Counted from the stretch's first letter, positions 1 through 6,991 are shown. The stretch is 15,156 bases of DNA from a candidate division WOR-3 bacterium (GCA_016926475.1 JAFGON010000047.1:1-15156); one strand, 5' to 3'. Translations and numbers: made by a program. The notes: generated by a model not told the origin, from the sequence alone.

Positions 1-2
1 TA

Positions 3-71
3 CGTGATTGGGGGTATACTCTTTCTCAGTTTTCGATTATGTTTGAAGGAAGGTTGAAACTCGATGCTTGA
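3..71 (+). CDS. 3' end of an upstream gene (frame uncertain)
   Basis: The window opens inside what may be a gene tail. Frame 3 is open from the first base to a TGA at 69-71 and gives a short, alternating polar/apolar end (FSIMFEGRLKLDA) with codons like those of the neighbours (AGG, CTC, GAA). Frame 1 is also open, to a TGA at 55-57, and would give a hydrophobic end. Neither can be assigned to a family from about 20 residues, so the choice of frame 3 is a weak inference. Confidence 0.3.
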   Translation, partial: RDWGYTLSQFSIMFEGRLKLDA

Positions 72-316
72 TCTAAAACCATTTACACAGTTTTATTTAC
101 ACTCTCGTCCCTCTTCGTGGTGTGTATCTTTTTTATAATCTTTTGAGACCAAATACAATTTTTACCACGACTGATAATCCGCGGTTGATATTCTTTTTTC
201 ATTCGCAGATATCTTTGCTTTTAGAGTTAATTGTTCATTGATATTTGTCTTTTTATGTGTAGAATTTCATCAATGACAGGATTTATTCACCCCCAACATT
301 CAATGCCGGAAAAGGC
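72..316. other. AT-rich intergenic region
   Basis: About 245 bases without a credible coding frame. It is rich in T runs and holds stop codons in all frames. I see no tRNA-like fold, no strong GC-rich hairpin and no repeat array. The only structured signal is the promoter-like pair at 238-265. Confidence 0.6.
238..265 (+). promoter_or_regulatory. Putative sigma70-type promoter of the membrane-protein operon
   Basis: TTGATA at 238-243 and TAGAAT at 260-265 each match the bacterial housekeeping consensus at five of six positions, with a 16-base spacer. Transcription would begin near 272, about 45 bases before the first start codon at 317. A second TATAAT at 134-139 lacks a good -35 partner. 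This is a sequence match only; AT-rich DNA produces such pairs by chance. Confidence 0.4.
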
Positions 317-1435
317 ATGATTTTAGCGGCGATCCTTGTCTTTTTATCCTATCTAAATCCCGAACCACCTCAATCTGTAAAAGCTTACGACGTGCCGGAC
401 GACATTGGCGGAACAGTAATTGTAGAATGGACGAGAAGCCTTTCCGATTCTTCAGGAGGCGAAAACAACGTCTGGGGTTATAGGGTTTTCAGGATTCAAC
501 CGCAATCACTCGACACGCATTTTCTCGGTTTTTGCGACAGGTGGTCGGATCTGACTTTAAAGGATACTACAGCTGTCAACGGCACTGTATATGTTTACGG
601 AGTCCAGACGAAATCGGCTACCGGATTATCTGAAATGGCTTTTTCAAATCCCGTCAAATCTTCAAAGTCAATATTCCGGGTTGACAGAATTGCAGTCGCT
701 GTAGCTGTTTTGCTGGGGGTTGGAATTTTTCTCTTTTCAAAGGAAAAGACACTTGATTTTTTTAAAGGAAAAAGCGTTGACGGCAGTATATTATGGTCCG
801 TAGAAAAAGGGAAACCAGTCATGGTCATCATCAGCTATGAAGACACTTCTTCAAGGAAAGGAGTGATGAGAACCCTCACGGATTTAAAGAGAATCGCCGG
901 AAAAGTTCTTTGCGCGAAAGGCGAAATCAAAGTTCTCGCTCCGGGTTATCTTCAAGAAGCCGTTCAGGGCATTTTTATGGATATTTTAATGAAAGAGGGC
1001 AGGTTGGATGAATTCAACCCGCTTTGGATTAGAAGAACTTGGTCCGGCGGAGTGTCATATTCAGACGAAGCTTGCCGGCTTATAGAAATCTGGAAACCAG
1101 GTGTCGTTCTCGTCACAGGAGAACCAGGAATATGGACGTTTCAACCCTTGAAAACAGCGCTTCAGAAAGGCGCGGAAATAGCCGGTATCAGAGCAGGTAT
1201 AGACTATCTTCCGGCGGTCGTCTCCGCCGGAGTGGCTCTTGAGAAAATTTCCGGGCCTTTTTCGGAGGTGCTGGACCCAAGGCCTGTTGTGAAAAGGTAT
1301 TTACAGTTGACTGTTTTTGTAATCTTAATCGCTGTATTTCATATTCTTCTTTGTTTTGTCTTGATGGGGACGAATTGGCTTTATCCGACGCTTGGTTTAA
1401 GAGAAGCATTTAGGGGTTTTTTGTTATATCCATGA
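317..1435 (+). CDS. Membrane-anchored protein: FN3-like domain, TM, soluble domain, TM (possibly DUF6754-type)
   Basis: A 372-residue protein of unknown function. A short hydrophobic start (residues 1-14) looks like a signal peptide. Residues about 19-113 resemble a fibronectin type III fold: a VEWT strand, then GYRVFRI, then a YVYGVQTKS strand near the end. A clear membrane segment follows (about 123-141), then a soluble alpha/beta domain of about 185 residues (GKPVMVIISYED, IKVLAPGYLQEAVQ, KPGVVLVTGEP), and a second membrane segment at about 329-351. The soluble domain has the look of DUF6754, recalled from family pattern and not searched. If the N-terminus is exported, the FN3 part is extracytoplasmic and the soluble domain cytoplasmic. 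ATG 317 is the first start after the in-frame TAG at 260; its ribosome site (GGA at 308-310) is weak. The stop overlaps the next ATG by 4 nt, implying coupling. Confidence 0.8.
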   Translation: MILAAILVFLSYLNPEPPQSVKAYDVPDDIGGTVIVEWTRSLSDSSGGENNVWGYRVFRIQPQSLDTHFLGFCDRWSDLTLKDTTAVNGTVYVYGVQTKSATGLSEMAFSNPVKSSKSIFRVDRIAVAVAVLLGVGIFLFSKEKTLDFFKGKSVDGSILWSVEKGKPVMVIISYEDTSSRKGVMRTLTDLKRIAGKVLCAKGEIKVLAPGYLQEAVQGIFMDILMKEGRLDEFNPLWIRRTWSGGVSYSDEACRLIEIWKPGVVLVTGEPGIWTFQPLKTALQKGAEIAGIRAGIDYLPAVVSAGVALEKISGPFSEVLDPRPVVKRYLQLTVFVILIAVFHILLCFVLMGTNWLYPTLGLREAFRGFLLYP

Positions 1436-2067
1436 ATATCATCTCATCAATAGTTTCTGTCATCGTGCTGATCTTATTTTTCTCTGTAAAAGGTTCTTTT
1501 CCAGAGGCGCTTGAGAGAGAAATTCTATACGGATTCAGGGTTTTGTCGGGTTTTGTGCTGACAGCGGGAATAATCCGGGTAGTAGGAGTAAATTTCAAAA
1601 GACGCAGAGCAGGGTTTAAACAGGGTGTCTCAGGTATTTCTTTTCTCATGTCTGCGCTCGTCTTTTTTCTCCTTTTTGCGTTTGAAAACTTTTCAGGGCA
1701 ATCCTTTACGAGATTTATTTTCAAAGCAGCGGCGATGCCTCTATGGACGAGTTTCGCCTCTCTTTCCGGTCTCGCTTTTAGCACAGCTGTTCTGAAATCG
1801 GCTGACCTTAAAAAATGGGAATCAATCCTGACGTTGATGACCGCGTCTTATTTTCTTTTGACACTTTGTCTTCCTGTTGGAAACCTGCGCTTTGAATTTT
1901 ATCCCGGTAGGGGAATCTCTTTCGACAGGATTCTTTCTGAAATTTTCGAAATACTTTTTACGGGAGGAATAAGAGGGTTATTCATAGGGTTTTTCTGCCT
2001 TGTATTCGCACAGAGGATAAGGGTACTCATCGGCAGAGAAAAGAGGAAAGATGAATATACGCCCTGA
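1432..2067 (+). CDS. Polytopic membrane protein of unknown function
   Basis: A 211-residue protein, not recognised. About six hydrophobic stretches are visible (roughly residues 2-20, 35-53, 66-85, 103-122, 131-149, 172-194), with basic loops between them (KRRR near 56-59) and a charged C-terminal tail (GREKRKDEYTP). It begins in an ATGA overlap with the preceding gene, and its own end overlaps the next gene by 17 nt, so it belongs to a translationally coupled set with its neighbours. There are no catalytic motifs; a structural or channel-like membrane subunit is the most that can be inferred. Confidence 0.75.
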   Translation: MNIISSIVSVIVLILFFSVKGSFPEALEREILYGFRVLSGFVLTAGIIRVVGVNFKRRRAGFKQGVSGISFLMSALVFFLLFAFENFSGQSFTRFIFKAAAMPLWTSFASLSGLAFSTAVLKSADLKKWESILTLMTASYFLLTLCLPVGNLRFEFYPGRGISFDRILSEIFEILFTGGIRGLFIGFFCLVFAQRIRVLIGREKRKDEYTP

Positions 2068-2794
2068 AAAATCAGCTTTATTGTCTTTGTTCCTACTGTT
2101 GTCTTCCATGGTGGGATTTGCCGTCGGATGTCCTGCTTTCCGGTCTTTCAAACGGGAAAGACAAATTTACGCAGAAAACAGGGAAAGGGGGAAAGTTGTC
2201 GTTATACTCGATTTTCCTCCCGAAACGTGGGATGAAATGGCGCCGGTATGCTTTTACGTAATTGAAAAACTCCTTGAGAAAGAAAACGAAGTGGCTGTAA
2301 TGTCAACAGACTTGAGAACTTCCTACTGGTTTGAGTGTTTCAATGAGAATTTTTATTTTCAGGACAAATCGGGAGAAATCAACGACCGTGTGAGTTGGGC
2401 TGGATTTTTACCTGGGCTCCCTTCGAGCGCGGCAGAAATTTTCAGAGACCCGGAACTTGTCATCGGAAAACCTATTTTTAGAGGTCAAAAGATAAAATAC
2501 GCTATATTTTCGTCCGGAGAGAACTTTCACCTTTGGATGTTTTTCGGCTGGGCGAGAAACAGGCCGGACGCCGTCTATTATACGTCTTCTTCGTATTTTC
2601 CTATAGCTCAGGTATATATATCCTCCGGTCAGGCGCCGGAGACCTCGCAGTCGATATCCGGTTTGAGCGAGGGGGATTTTTACCGGAGAAGATCATCGGT
2701 GTCTTGGTTTTGTGTTTTGTTTGCCAGCTTGCTAGTATTCAAAATAGCGTTTTCGGGCTTCAGAAAATTCTTTTCGAGGGCGGAAAATGGTTGA
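2051..2794 (+). CDS. Membrane-anchored protein with TM-soluble-TM layout, unknown function
   Basis: A 247-residue protein, not recognised. An N-terminal hydrophobic segment (about 8-26, signal anchor) is followed by a soluble domain of about 185 residues and a second membrane segment (about 218-237) with a basic cytoplasmic-type tail. The soluble domain starts with a strand/helix/strand pattern (KVVVILDFPPETW near 48-60, then EVAVMSTD near 80-87), suggesting a Rossmann-like alpha/beta core. It carries distinctive stretches (LPGLPSSAAEIF near 120-131, IFSSGENFHLW near 152-162, YYTSSSYFPIAQVYISSGQ near 176-194) that look conserved in style but match no family I know. ATG 2051 is preceded by AGAGGAAAG. 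It overlaps the gene before by 17 nt and the gene after by 8 nt. The overall layout mirrors the first gene of the operon, so the two may be partners. Confidence 0.75.
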   Translation: MNIRPEKSALLSLFLLLSSMVGFAVGCPAFRSFKRERQIYAENRERGKVVVILDFPPETWDEMAPVCFYVIEKLLEKENEVAVMSTDLRTSYWFECFNENFYFQDKSGEINDRVSWAGFLPGLPSSAAEIFRDPELVIGKPIFRGQKIKYAIFSSGENFHLWMFFGWARNRPDAVYYTSSSYFPIAQVYISSGQAPETSQSISGLSEGDFYRRRSSVSWFCVLFASLLVFKIAFSGFRKFFSRAENG

Positions 2795-3383
2795 ATTCGC
2801 GATTGGGATTTTGCTGATTTTGGCGGTTTTCAGCTATTTTTGGCGTGAAGGATTTTTTTTCAGGTCCGCTGAATTATTAGCCCAGGCCCTGACCCTTTCT
2901 TTTTTGGGATGGGCTTCAATCAGATTCTTTTTCGCCCCTCAGTTGGAGATCGCATCTGAATTACCCCTGAGGTATATTTGGTTTGTCCTCGGAGGGGCTA
3001 TAGTAGTCGGGGAGGTGCCAAAATTCAAGAAAATTTCAAAATTTCCAATGAGCGTATTCCTGGGAATTCTGACGGCGCTTTTACTCGAAGGAATCATGCA
3101 AGGATTTTTCATACCTCAAGCAATGGCATTTTCACAATTCACGCCCAGTTCTGGCTTTATGTTACAAGCCCTCGCCCTGATGTTTTCTTCTCTTTCGGTT
3201 CTATTATTTTTCGTTATTCCGGACAAAAACCAGAACGCTTTTTTAAACGCTTTGAAAACAAGCGGCAAAGTAGTTTTGTTTTTTGTGCTTGGCGTCCTCC
3301 TTTCCGGGATGATTTTCACAGCGGCAACTTATCTGTCAGGCAGGGTAGCCTTTTTATTTTCCGTGGGGAGGGCTCCTTTTTGA
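2787..3383 (+). CDS. Polytopic membrane protein of unknown function
   Basis: A 198-residue, strongly hydrophobic protein, not recognised. Hydrophobic segments lie at about residues 2-18, 30-50, 62-76, 86-106, 124-144 and 160-180, so five or six helices are likely. It starts at an ATG inside the end of the preceding gene (8-nt overlap), and its stop codon overlaps the TTG start of the lipoyl-transferase gene by 4 nt. With the three upstream genes it forms a cassette alternating single/double-pass and multi-pass proteins, as expected for subunits of one membrane complex (inference). A run of eight T at 2853-2860 lies inside the gene but the reading frame is intact. Confidence 0.72.
   Translation: MVEFAIGILLILAVFSYFWREGFFFRSAELLAQALTLSFLGWASIRFFFAPQLEIASELPLRYIWFVLGGAIVVGEVPKFKKISKFPMSVFLGILTALLLEGIMQGFFIPQAMAFSQFTPSSGFMLQALALMFSSLSVLLFFVIPDKNQNAFLNALKTSGKVVLFFVLGVLLSGMIFTAATYLSGRVAFLFSVGRAPF
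3365..3372 (+). promoter_or_regulatory. Ribosome binding site that decides a TTG start
   Basis: GGGGAGGG at 3365-3372 sits 7 bases before TTG 3380. No ATG in this frame has a comparable site, so it fixes the start of the lipoyl-transferase gene. Confidence 0.6.
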
Positions 3384-4135
3384 AACTCGAACGGATAACC
3401 GATTCAGCGGATAAGATAGAAGTTCACATGGCTAGAGACGAGGCTCTTTTCGAAAGCGCTCAAAATGAGAGATCAGACAAAGCAATTGTTAGGTTTTACA
3501 CAACGCCCGAACCAAGCGTGACTGTTGGCAGAAACCAGAGACTCGGAGCTGAATTTACACTGAAATGCCTCGAGACGGGAGTCAAGGCGGTGAGAAGGCT
3601 GACTGGAGGTAGAGCCGTTCCTCACGCCAACGAGGTTACTTATTGTCTCGTGGCACCGGTGAAAGAAATGTTTTCAGGCAGGGTCACGGAAAGTTTTATG
3701 GTCGTTTCGGAGCGGCTTGTCCAGGGGTTGAGAGCTTCGGGGGTAGAAGCCCGAATTTCCCGGGTGAACGAAGGCGAAGAGAGCACCGTATCATGCTTTG
3801 ACGCGGTAGGAAGGCATGAAATCACATTCAGAAGCATAAAACTGCTGGGGAGCGCCCAGTACAGAAAAGCGGGTTACCTGCTTCAGCAGGGAACTCTGAT
3901 TTTCCGAAAATTGCCCTTCGAAATAGAATACATACTTGGTTCAAAAAACGTTTCTCTGGAAGAGCTTCAAGGCACCCTGCCCTCGTGGAACCAGGTCGCC
4001 CAAAACATGTTTTGCGCCCTCTCGTCGCTTTTTGATGGAACTTCTCTTACGAGAGATTTGACCACCCGTGAAAAACAGCTTGAGAAGGCTCTTTTAGACA
4101 AATACGGGGGGGTTGAAAAGGAGAAACAATTTTAG
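3380..4135 (+). CDS. Lipoate/octanoate transferase of the LipM-LplA (BPL/LPL) family
   Basis: A 251-residue enzyme that would attach octanoate or lipoate to the lipoyl-domain lysine of complexes such as the 2-oxoacid dehydrogenases or the glycine cleavage H protein, in the cytoplasm. Diagnostic motifs in order: MARDEALFE (17-25), SVTVGRNQ (46-53), RRLTGGRAVPHANEVTY (72-88), SCFD with Cys139, then IKLLGSAQ with Lys154 (153-160) and LLQQGTL (167-173). The Cys-Phe pair ahead of the K-x-x-GSAQ motif is typical of LipM-type octanoyltransferases, which use a cysteine; LplA ligases lack it. That favours LipM, but a ligase role is not excluded. The open frame extends upstream to 2978, but that part overlaps a better gene. 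TTG 3380 has the best ribosome site and a TTGA overlap with the previous stop; ATG 3428 would cut into the conserved N-terminus. Confidence 0.85.
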   Translation: MKLERITDSADKIEVHMARDEALFESAQNERSDKAIVRFYTTPEPSVTVGRNQRLGAEFTLKCLETGVKAVRRLTGGRAVPHANEVTYCLVAPVKEMFSGRVTESFMVVSERLVQGLRASGVEARISRVNEGEESTVSCFDAVGRHEITFRSIKLLGSAQYRKAGYLLQQGTLIFRKLPFEIEYILGSKNVSLEELQGTLPSWNQVAQNMFCALSSLFDGTSLTRDLTTREKQLEKALLDKYGGVEKEKQF

Positions 4136-4154
4136 TTTTAGGAGAAAAACTGCA

Positions 4155-4183
4155 TTGATTTAATGGTCTTTTCATTGTATAAA
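4155..4183 (+). promoter_or_regulatory. Putative sigma70-type promoter of the PATAN/Roadblock operon
   Basis: TTGATT at 4155-4160 and TATAAA at 4178-4183 are separated by 17 bases, the optimal spacing. They lie in the 82-base gap before the gene at 4218, which has a strong ribosome site (AAGGAGG at about 4207-4213). This marks the start of a new transcription unit downstream of the lipoyl-transferase gene. Confidence 0.5.
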
Positions 4184-4217
4184 ATAATTTACATCTTCAG
4201 GTTCATAAGGAGGCAAA

Positions 4218-5084
4218 ATGTCTATTCAATGCAATGTTGCTGATGCCAGTCCCAGTGAATTGCTATTTTTTCTCTCTCATTTCAAAAAAACTGGAACTCT
4301 GAAGCTTCAGGGAAAAAACAACAGAGGTGAAGTGTTTATAAAATCCGGCAGAATAGTACATGCCGTGAACAAAGATGCGGTAGGACTGGAAGCTCTTTAC
4401 AATTTGGCGATGATTCAGGAAGGCAAAATAGATTTTGTTCAGGACGAGATCCCGGCTTCCGAGACCATCGCGGAAGAATCGATGCAGGTGATTAGTGAAG
4501 CCGAAAGAAGAAGAGCAGAACTCGCTGATCTTATGAAAAGAGTTCCGCCTCTTGAGACCGTTTTATTGAGAGCCCCGAAGCTTTCTACGGAAGAAGATGT
4601 AATCCTCAGAAAAAGCGACTGGAAGGTTTTTGTAATGACGGACGGGAAAACCGCTCTCAGAAATATTATCGAAAATTCCAATATTGGCATTTTGGAAGTA
4701 TATTCGAGCATAACTTGGCTCCTTGAAAAGAGTTTTATCCTGGATCCCGCCGCGGCGATGAGAGAACTCGGTTCAAGCCTTTTGAAATTAAACGAGTTGG
4801 TCAAAGAATTCGGAGAAGGAGGAGTAGGAGTCCCCGCGTGGATTTCTTTTCTAAAAGAGCAGGTCAGAAAATACGATCCGGACGATTCAAAACTCGGACC
4901 TTTTTTAGTCTGGAACGCCGACAGCCTGCAGATAAAGCAGGAGAACATAACTCCGAAAAACGGAGCTGTTCTGAACGAATTCATTCAGAAATTGATTTCT
5001 ATTGTTCTCGAAAAAGCTGTAAACGACTACGGCAGGATCATAGCCAAGAGAAAATACGATCAAGTAGCCAAGAGGATTTCATAA
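4218..5084 (+). CDS. DUF4388 (PATAN)-like protein with a C-terminal helical domain
   Basis: A 288-residue soluble protein. Residues about 4-90 match the DUF4388/PATAN pattern seen in bacterial signalling proteins: SPSELLFFLSHFKKTGTLKL, then GEVFIKSGRIVHA, then GLEALYNLAMIQEGKIDF. Residues about 134-175 (DWKVFVMTDGKTALRNIIE and what follows) look like the winged-helix-like piece often found after PATAN. The C-terminal part (about 203-288) has a PAWISFLKEQVRKY helix, a short strand region and a long terminal helix with LISIVLEKA and AKRKYDQVAKR. Very similar blocks end the next two proteins. It has its own promoter and a strong ribosome site. No enzymatic motif is present; a protein-protein adaptor role is inferred from the family. 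Confidence 0.8.
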   Translation: MSIQCNVADASPSELLFFLSHFKKTGTLKLQGKNNRGEVFIKSGRIVHAVNKDAVGLEALYNLAMIQEGKIDFVQDEIPASETIAEESMQVISEAERRRAELADLMKRVPPLETVLLRAPKLSTEEDVILRKSDWKVFVMTDGKTALRNIIENSNIGILEVYSSITWLLEKSFILDPAAAMRELGSSLLKLNELVKEFGEGGVGVPAWISFLKEQVRKYDPDDSKLGPFLVWNADSLQIKQENITPKNGAVLNEFIQKLISIVLEKAVNDYGRIIAKRKYDQVAKRIS

Positions 5085-5087
5085 AAA

Positions 5088-5828
5088 ATGGCCGACGCGT
5101 CCAAACTTACGGAAAGCGCGAGAATTATCGGTGAAAATATTTTCAGGACCGGCGGAATTAAAACAGTTGAAATTCTCGGATCTCTCGATGGCGAACTTTT
5201 ATTCACACTTGGAGAGACTGATTCAAGCCTCTACGATATTTCGGCTTTCATCGGTTCCGTGAGTGTTCCTGTTTCAAAAACCATGAGGATAGAAGATTTA
5301 AAATACGCTGTAGTCGACTCCTCCGGAGGCAAAACGGTTTTGGTAACCGAAGAAGACTTCATTATTGGAATTCGATGCCAGGATGAAGCTGACCCGGATG
5401 AAATCGCAATAAACGCCGGGAAATATCTTAAACCTGAAAAATTATCAGATGTCCAAAAGACAATCACGCCAGCGGTGATGTCGAAGGAAGCGAGACTTGC
5501 CGCAGGCAAAATAAAACAGATAAATTTTCTTATAGAGGAGTTTTCTCAAGACAACGAAGTAAGACCCTGGCTCGATTTAGTGGAAAGAAAACTCGAAGAC
5601 TTCAGAGGACAAAAAGTGTTGGTAAATTTTTTGGAAATAAAAGAAGACAACCTTTTCTTGAATCCTGGAGCTGAAGCGATTGACGAAAAAGAGGTAAACG
5701 AAGTCTCCAAAAATTTAATTGATTCTCTTTGCAGGCTTGCTATTGAAAAGCTCGGACCGGATGCGGCTAAAAACAAAGTTCACAATGTCATCCAGAAGAT
5801 GGGATTTCTGGCTAAGAAAAAGGATTGA
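5088..5828 (+). CDS. Roadblock/LC7-like protein with the shared C-terminal helical domain
   Basis: A 246-residue soluble protein. Residues about 12-112 have a Roadblock/LC7-like pattern (helix, VEILGSLDGELLFTLG strand pair, helix through ISAFIGSVS, then LKYAVVDSSGGKTVLVTEED and FIIGIRC strands). Proteins of this fold dimerise and regulate or scaffold small Ras-like GTPases such as MglA. A linker follows, then the C-terminal block (about 140-240) with RPWLDLVERKLEDF, LIDSLCRLA and AKNKVHNVIQK, lining up with the ends of the two flanking proteins. The start is 3 bases after the previous stop, with AGAGGA at 5071-5076, a rather long 11 bases away. The Roadblock assignment is by pattern only; no signal peptide or membrane segment is seen. 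Confidence 0.72.
   Translation: MADASKLTESARIIGENIFRTGGIKTVEILGSLDGELLFTLGETDSSLYDISAFIGSVSVPVSKTMRIEDLKYAVVDSSGGKTVLVTEEDFIIGIRCQDEADPDEIAINAGKYLKPEKLSDVQKTITPAVMSKEARLAAGKIKQINFLIEEFSQDNEVRPWLDLVERKLEDFRGQKVLVNFLEIKEDNLFLNPGAEAIDEKEVNEVSKNLIDSLCRLAIEKLGPDAAKNKVHNVIQKMGFLAKKKD
5821..5824 (+). promoter_or_regulatory. Ribosome binding site favouring the GTG start at 5831
   Basis: AGGA at 5821-5824, within an A-rich stretch, sits 6 bases before GTG 5831 but directly touches the alternative TTG at 5825. The spacing therefore favours GTG, a start two codons downstream of the longest open frame. Confidence 0.5.
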
Positions 5829-5830
5829 CA

Positions 5831-6598
5831 GTGGAACCTCTTGAAATTCTGCGAGAAGCCACGACAGCATCGAAAGTTTTCTGTTGCGACAACTCATCCT
5901 GCAAAGAATCCGGTGAGTTGAACCTCGATCTCGACAAAAATGCTTTTTTGAGGGCTTGCGGATCAGTCAAGGGAGCAGCTGCGAGCATCGAGGGAGAAGA
6001 TATACAAAAAATAATATTCCACGGCGTGAACATCACCGTGGCTTTCATGAAACAAGAATCCGATACGATAGGTGTTGTTTGGCAGGAGCCGATCTCTTCT
6101 CTCATCCAGCTCGGAAGGCTCGATGGGGCGTTGAAAAAAATGCTCGAAACACCTCCACCCCAACCAGAAGAACAAAAACAGCCCGAGATTCAAGCACCTC
6201 CTACCGAAGAACCTGAAGAAAAAGAACCGGAAAAGTTCGAGAAAGAACCCATGCAACGGGAACCGGAAATCGAGGTCAAGGAGAAACCCTCTGAACCCAA
6301 AATAGAACAGCCTCCACCTCCTGTCGTCAAATTTATATATGCGGCGGAAGTGATGGACAGAATAGAAAACCTCCTTGAAAAATATCTCGAAGATTTCAGC
6401 ACTGTTATATTCGAAAATGAAATCTCGGATTTGGGGCTGAGTTTAAAGGGAGCCCAATCATTTACCAAAGAACAGATTGTAACTCTAATCGATAAATTGC
6501 ATGACGCAGCGTCTCTGATGATAGGAGGCTCGACTGCCAATGACATGAAAGAAGAAATTCTCAAAAATATAAAAGATACGGAAAGGGAGGCGCAATAA
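5831..6598 (+). CDS. Roadblock-like protein with Pro/Glu linker and the shared C-terminal domain
   Basis: A 255-residue soluble protein. The N-terminal part (about 5-105) follows the same strand/helix order as the preceding Roadblock-like protein; ACGSVKGAAASIEGEDIQKI and ITVAFMKQESDTIGVVW correspond to its second half. It has an unusual cluster of cysteines, Cys18, Cys19 and Cys24. Residues about 106-165 are a low-complexity Pro/Glu/Lys linker, clearly disordered. The C-terminal block (about 168-250) contains RIENLLEKYLEDF, LIDKLHDAA and MKEEILKNIK and resembles the ends of the two upstream proteins, though less closely. GTG 5831 is preferred over TTG 5825 on ribosome-site spacing. It lies 2 bases after the previous stop and its own stop abuts the next ATG, so the operon continues. 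Function unknown; an adaptor role is inferred. Confidence 0.72.
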   Translation: MEPLEILREATTASKVFCCDNSSCKESGELNLDLDKNAFLRACGSVKGAAASIEGEDIQKIIFHGVNITVAFMKQESDTIGVVWQEPISSLIQLGRLDGALKKMLETPPPQPEEQKQPEIQAPPTEEPEEKEPEKFEKEPMQREPEIEVKEKPSEPKIEQPPPPVVKFIYAAEVMDRIENLLEKYLEDFSTVIFENEISDLGLSLKGAQSFTKEQIVTLIDKLHDAASLMIGGSTANDMKEEILKNIKDTEREAQ

Positions 6599-6985
6599 AT
6601 GAATCTTGTTTCACTTTTGATAACGGCCCAGGGTCTTCCTCCGGATGTTCAAAATCTCTGGACCATAAAGACGTGGATACTGGTGGCGTCCGCTTTGTTT
6701 CTTTGGCTGGCTTTCGTCTTGCTGGGATTGGCGGCGAGAAATTACGAGAAAGTCTTGAGGCAGACCACTGAGTGGCAGTTTCTTGTCGCAGCTCCTTCAG
6801 GCATTCTGATCTACGCTGTAATACAGGCGATTTTGCTTGTAACAGCAGGTAAATACAGACTTGTAGGGCTGACAGGATATATAGGTTACGGTCTTTTCCT
6901 GGTGTCGGCGGTGATAACCCTTATCGGAACTCTCAGGTTTTACGAAGTAATAAAAGGTAAAAAAAGAAAAAAGCAGGGGAGGTGA
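6599..6985 (+). CDS. Small three-helix membrane protein
   Basis: A 128-residue protein, not recognised. Three hydrophobic segments lie at about residues 26-46, 62-83 and 92-115, and the tail is strongly basic (GKKRKKQGR), which should stay in the cytoplasm. ATG 6599 directly follows the previous TAA, with GGGAGG at 6585-6590 eight bases upstream. It sits between the Roadblock-like genes and a second three-helix protein, so it is a candidate membrane anchor for the soluble proteins encoded upstream. No catalytic motif is visible. Confidence 0.75.
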   Translation: MNLVSLLITAQGLPPDVQNLWTIKTWILVASALFLWLAFVLLGLAARNYEKVLRQTTEWQFLVAAPSGILIYAVIQAILLVTAGKYRLVGLTGYIGYGLFLVSAVITLIGTLRFYEVIKGKKRKKQGR

Positions 6986-6991
6986 CGAACC

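Noticed and set aside
303-320. Five-codon upstream frame (MPEKA) whose stop overlaps the ATG at 317
   Set aside because: It could be a leader peptide coupling translation, but it has no better ribosome site than the main gene and a frame this short is expected by chance.
2853-2860. Run of eight T in the fourth membrane-protein gene as a slippage or phase-variation site
   Set aside because: The frame is intact on both sides and T runs are common in Phe-rich membrane helices; nothing suggests a regulated switch.
2978-3379. N-terminal extension of the lipoyl-transferase frame
   Set aside because: The extra 134 codons overlap the membrane-protein gene at 2787-3383, read as Arg/Ser-rich low-complexity sequence, and are absent from the enzyme family.
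4134-4151. Inverted repeat AGTTTT / AAAACT after the lipoyl-transferase gene
   Set aside because: Only a weak A/T stem of six pairs with no GC core and no following T run, so not supportable as a terminator.
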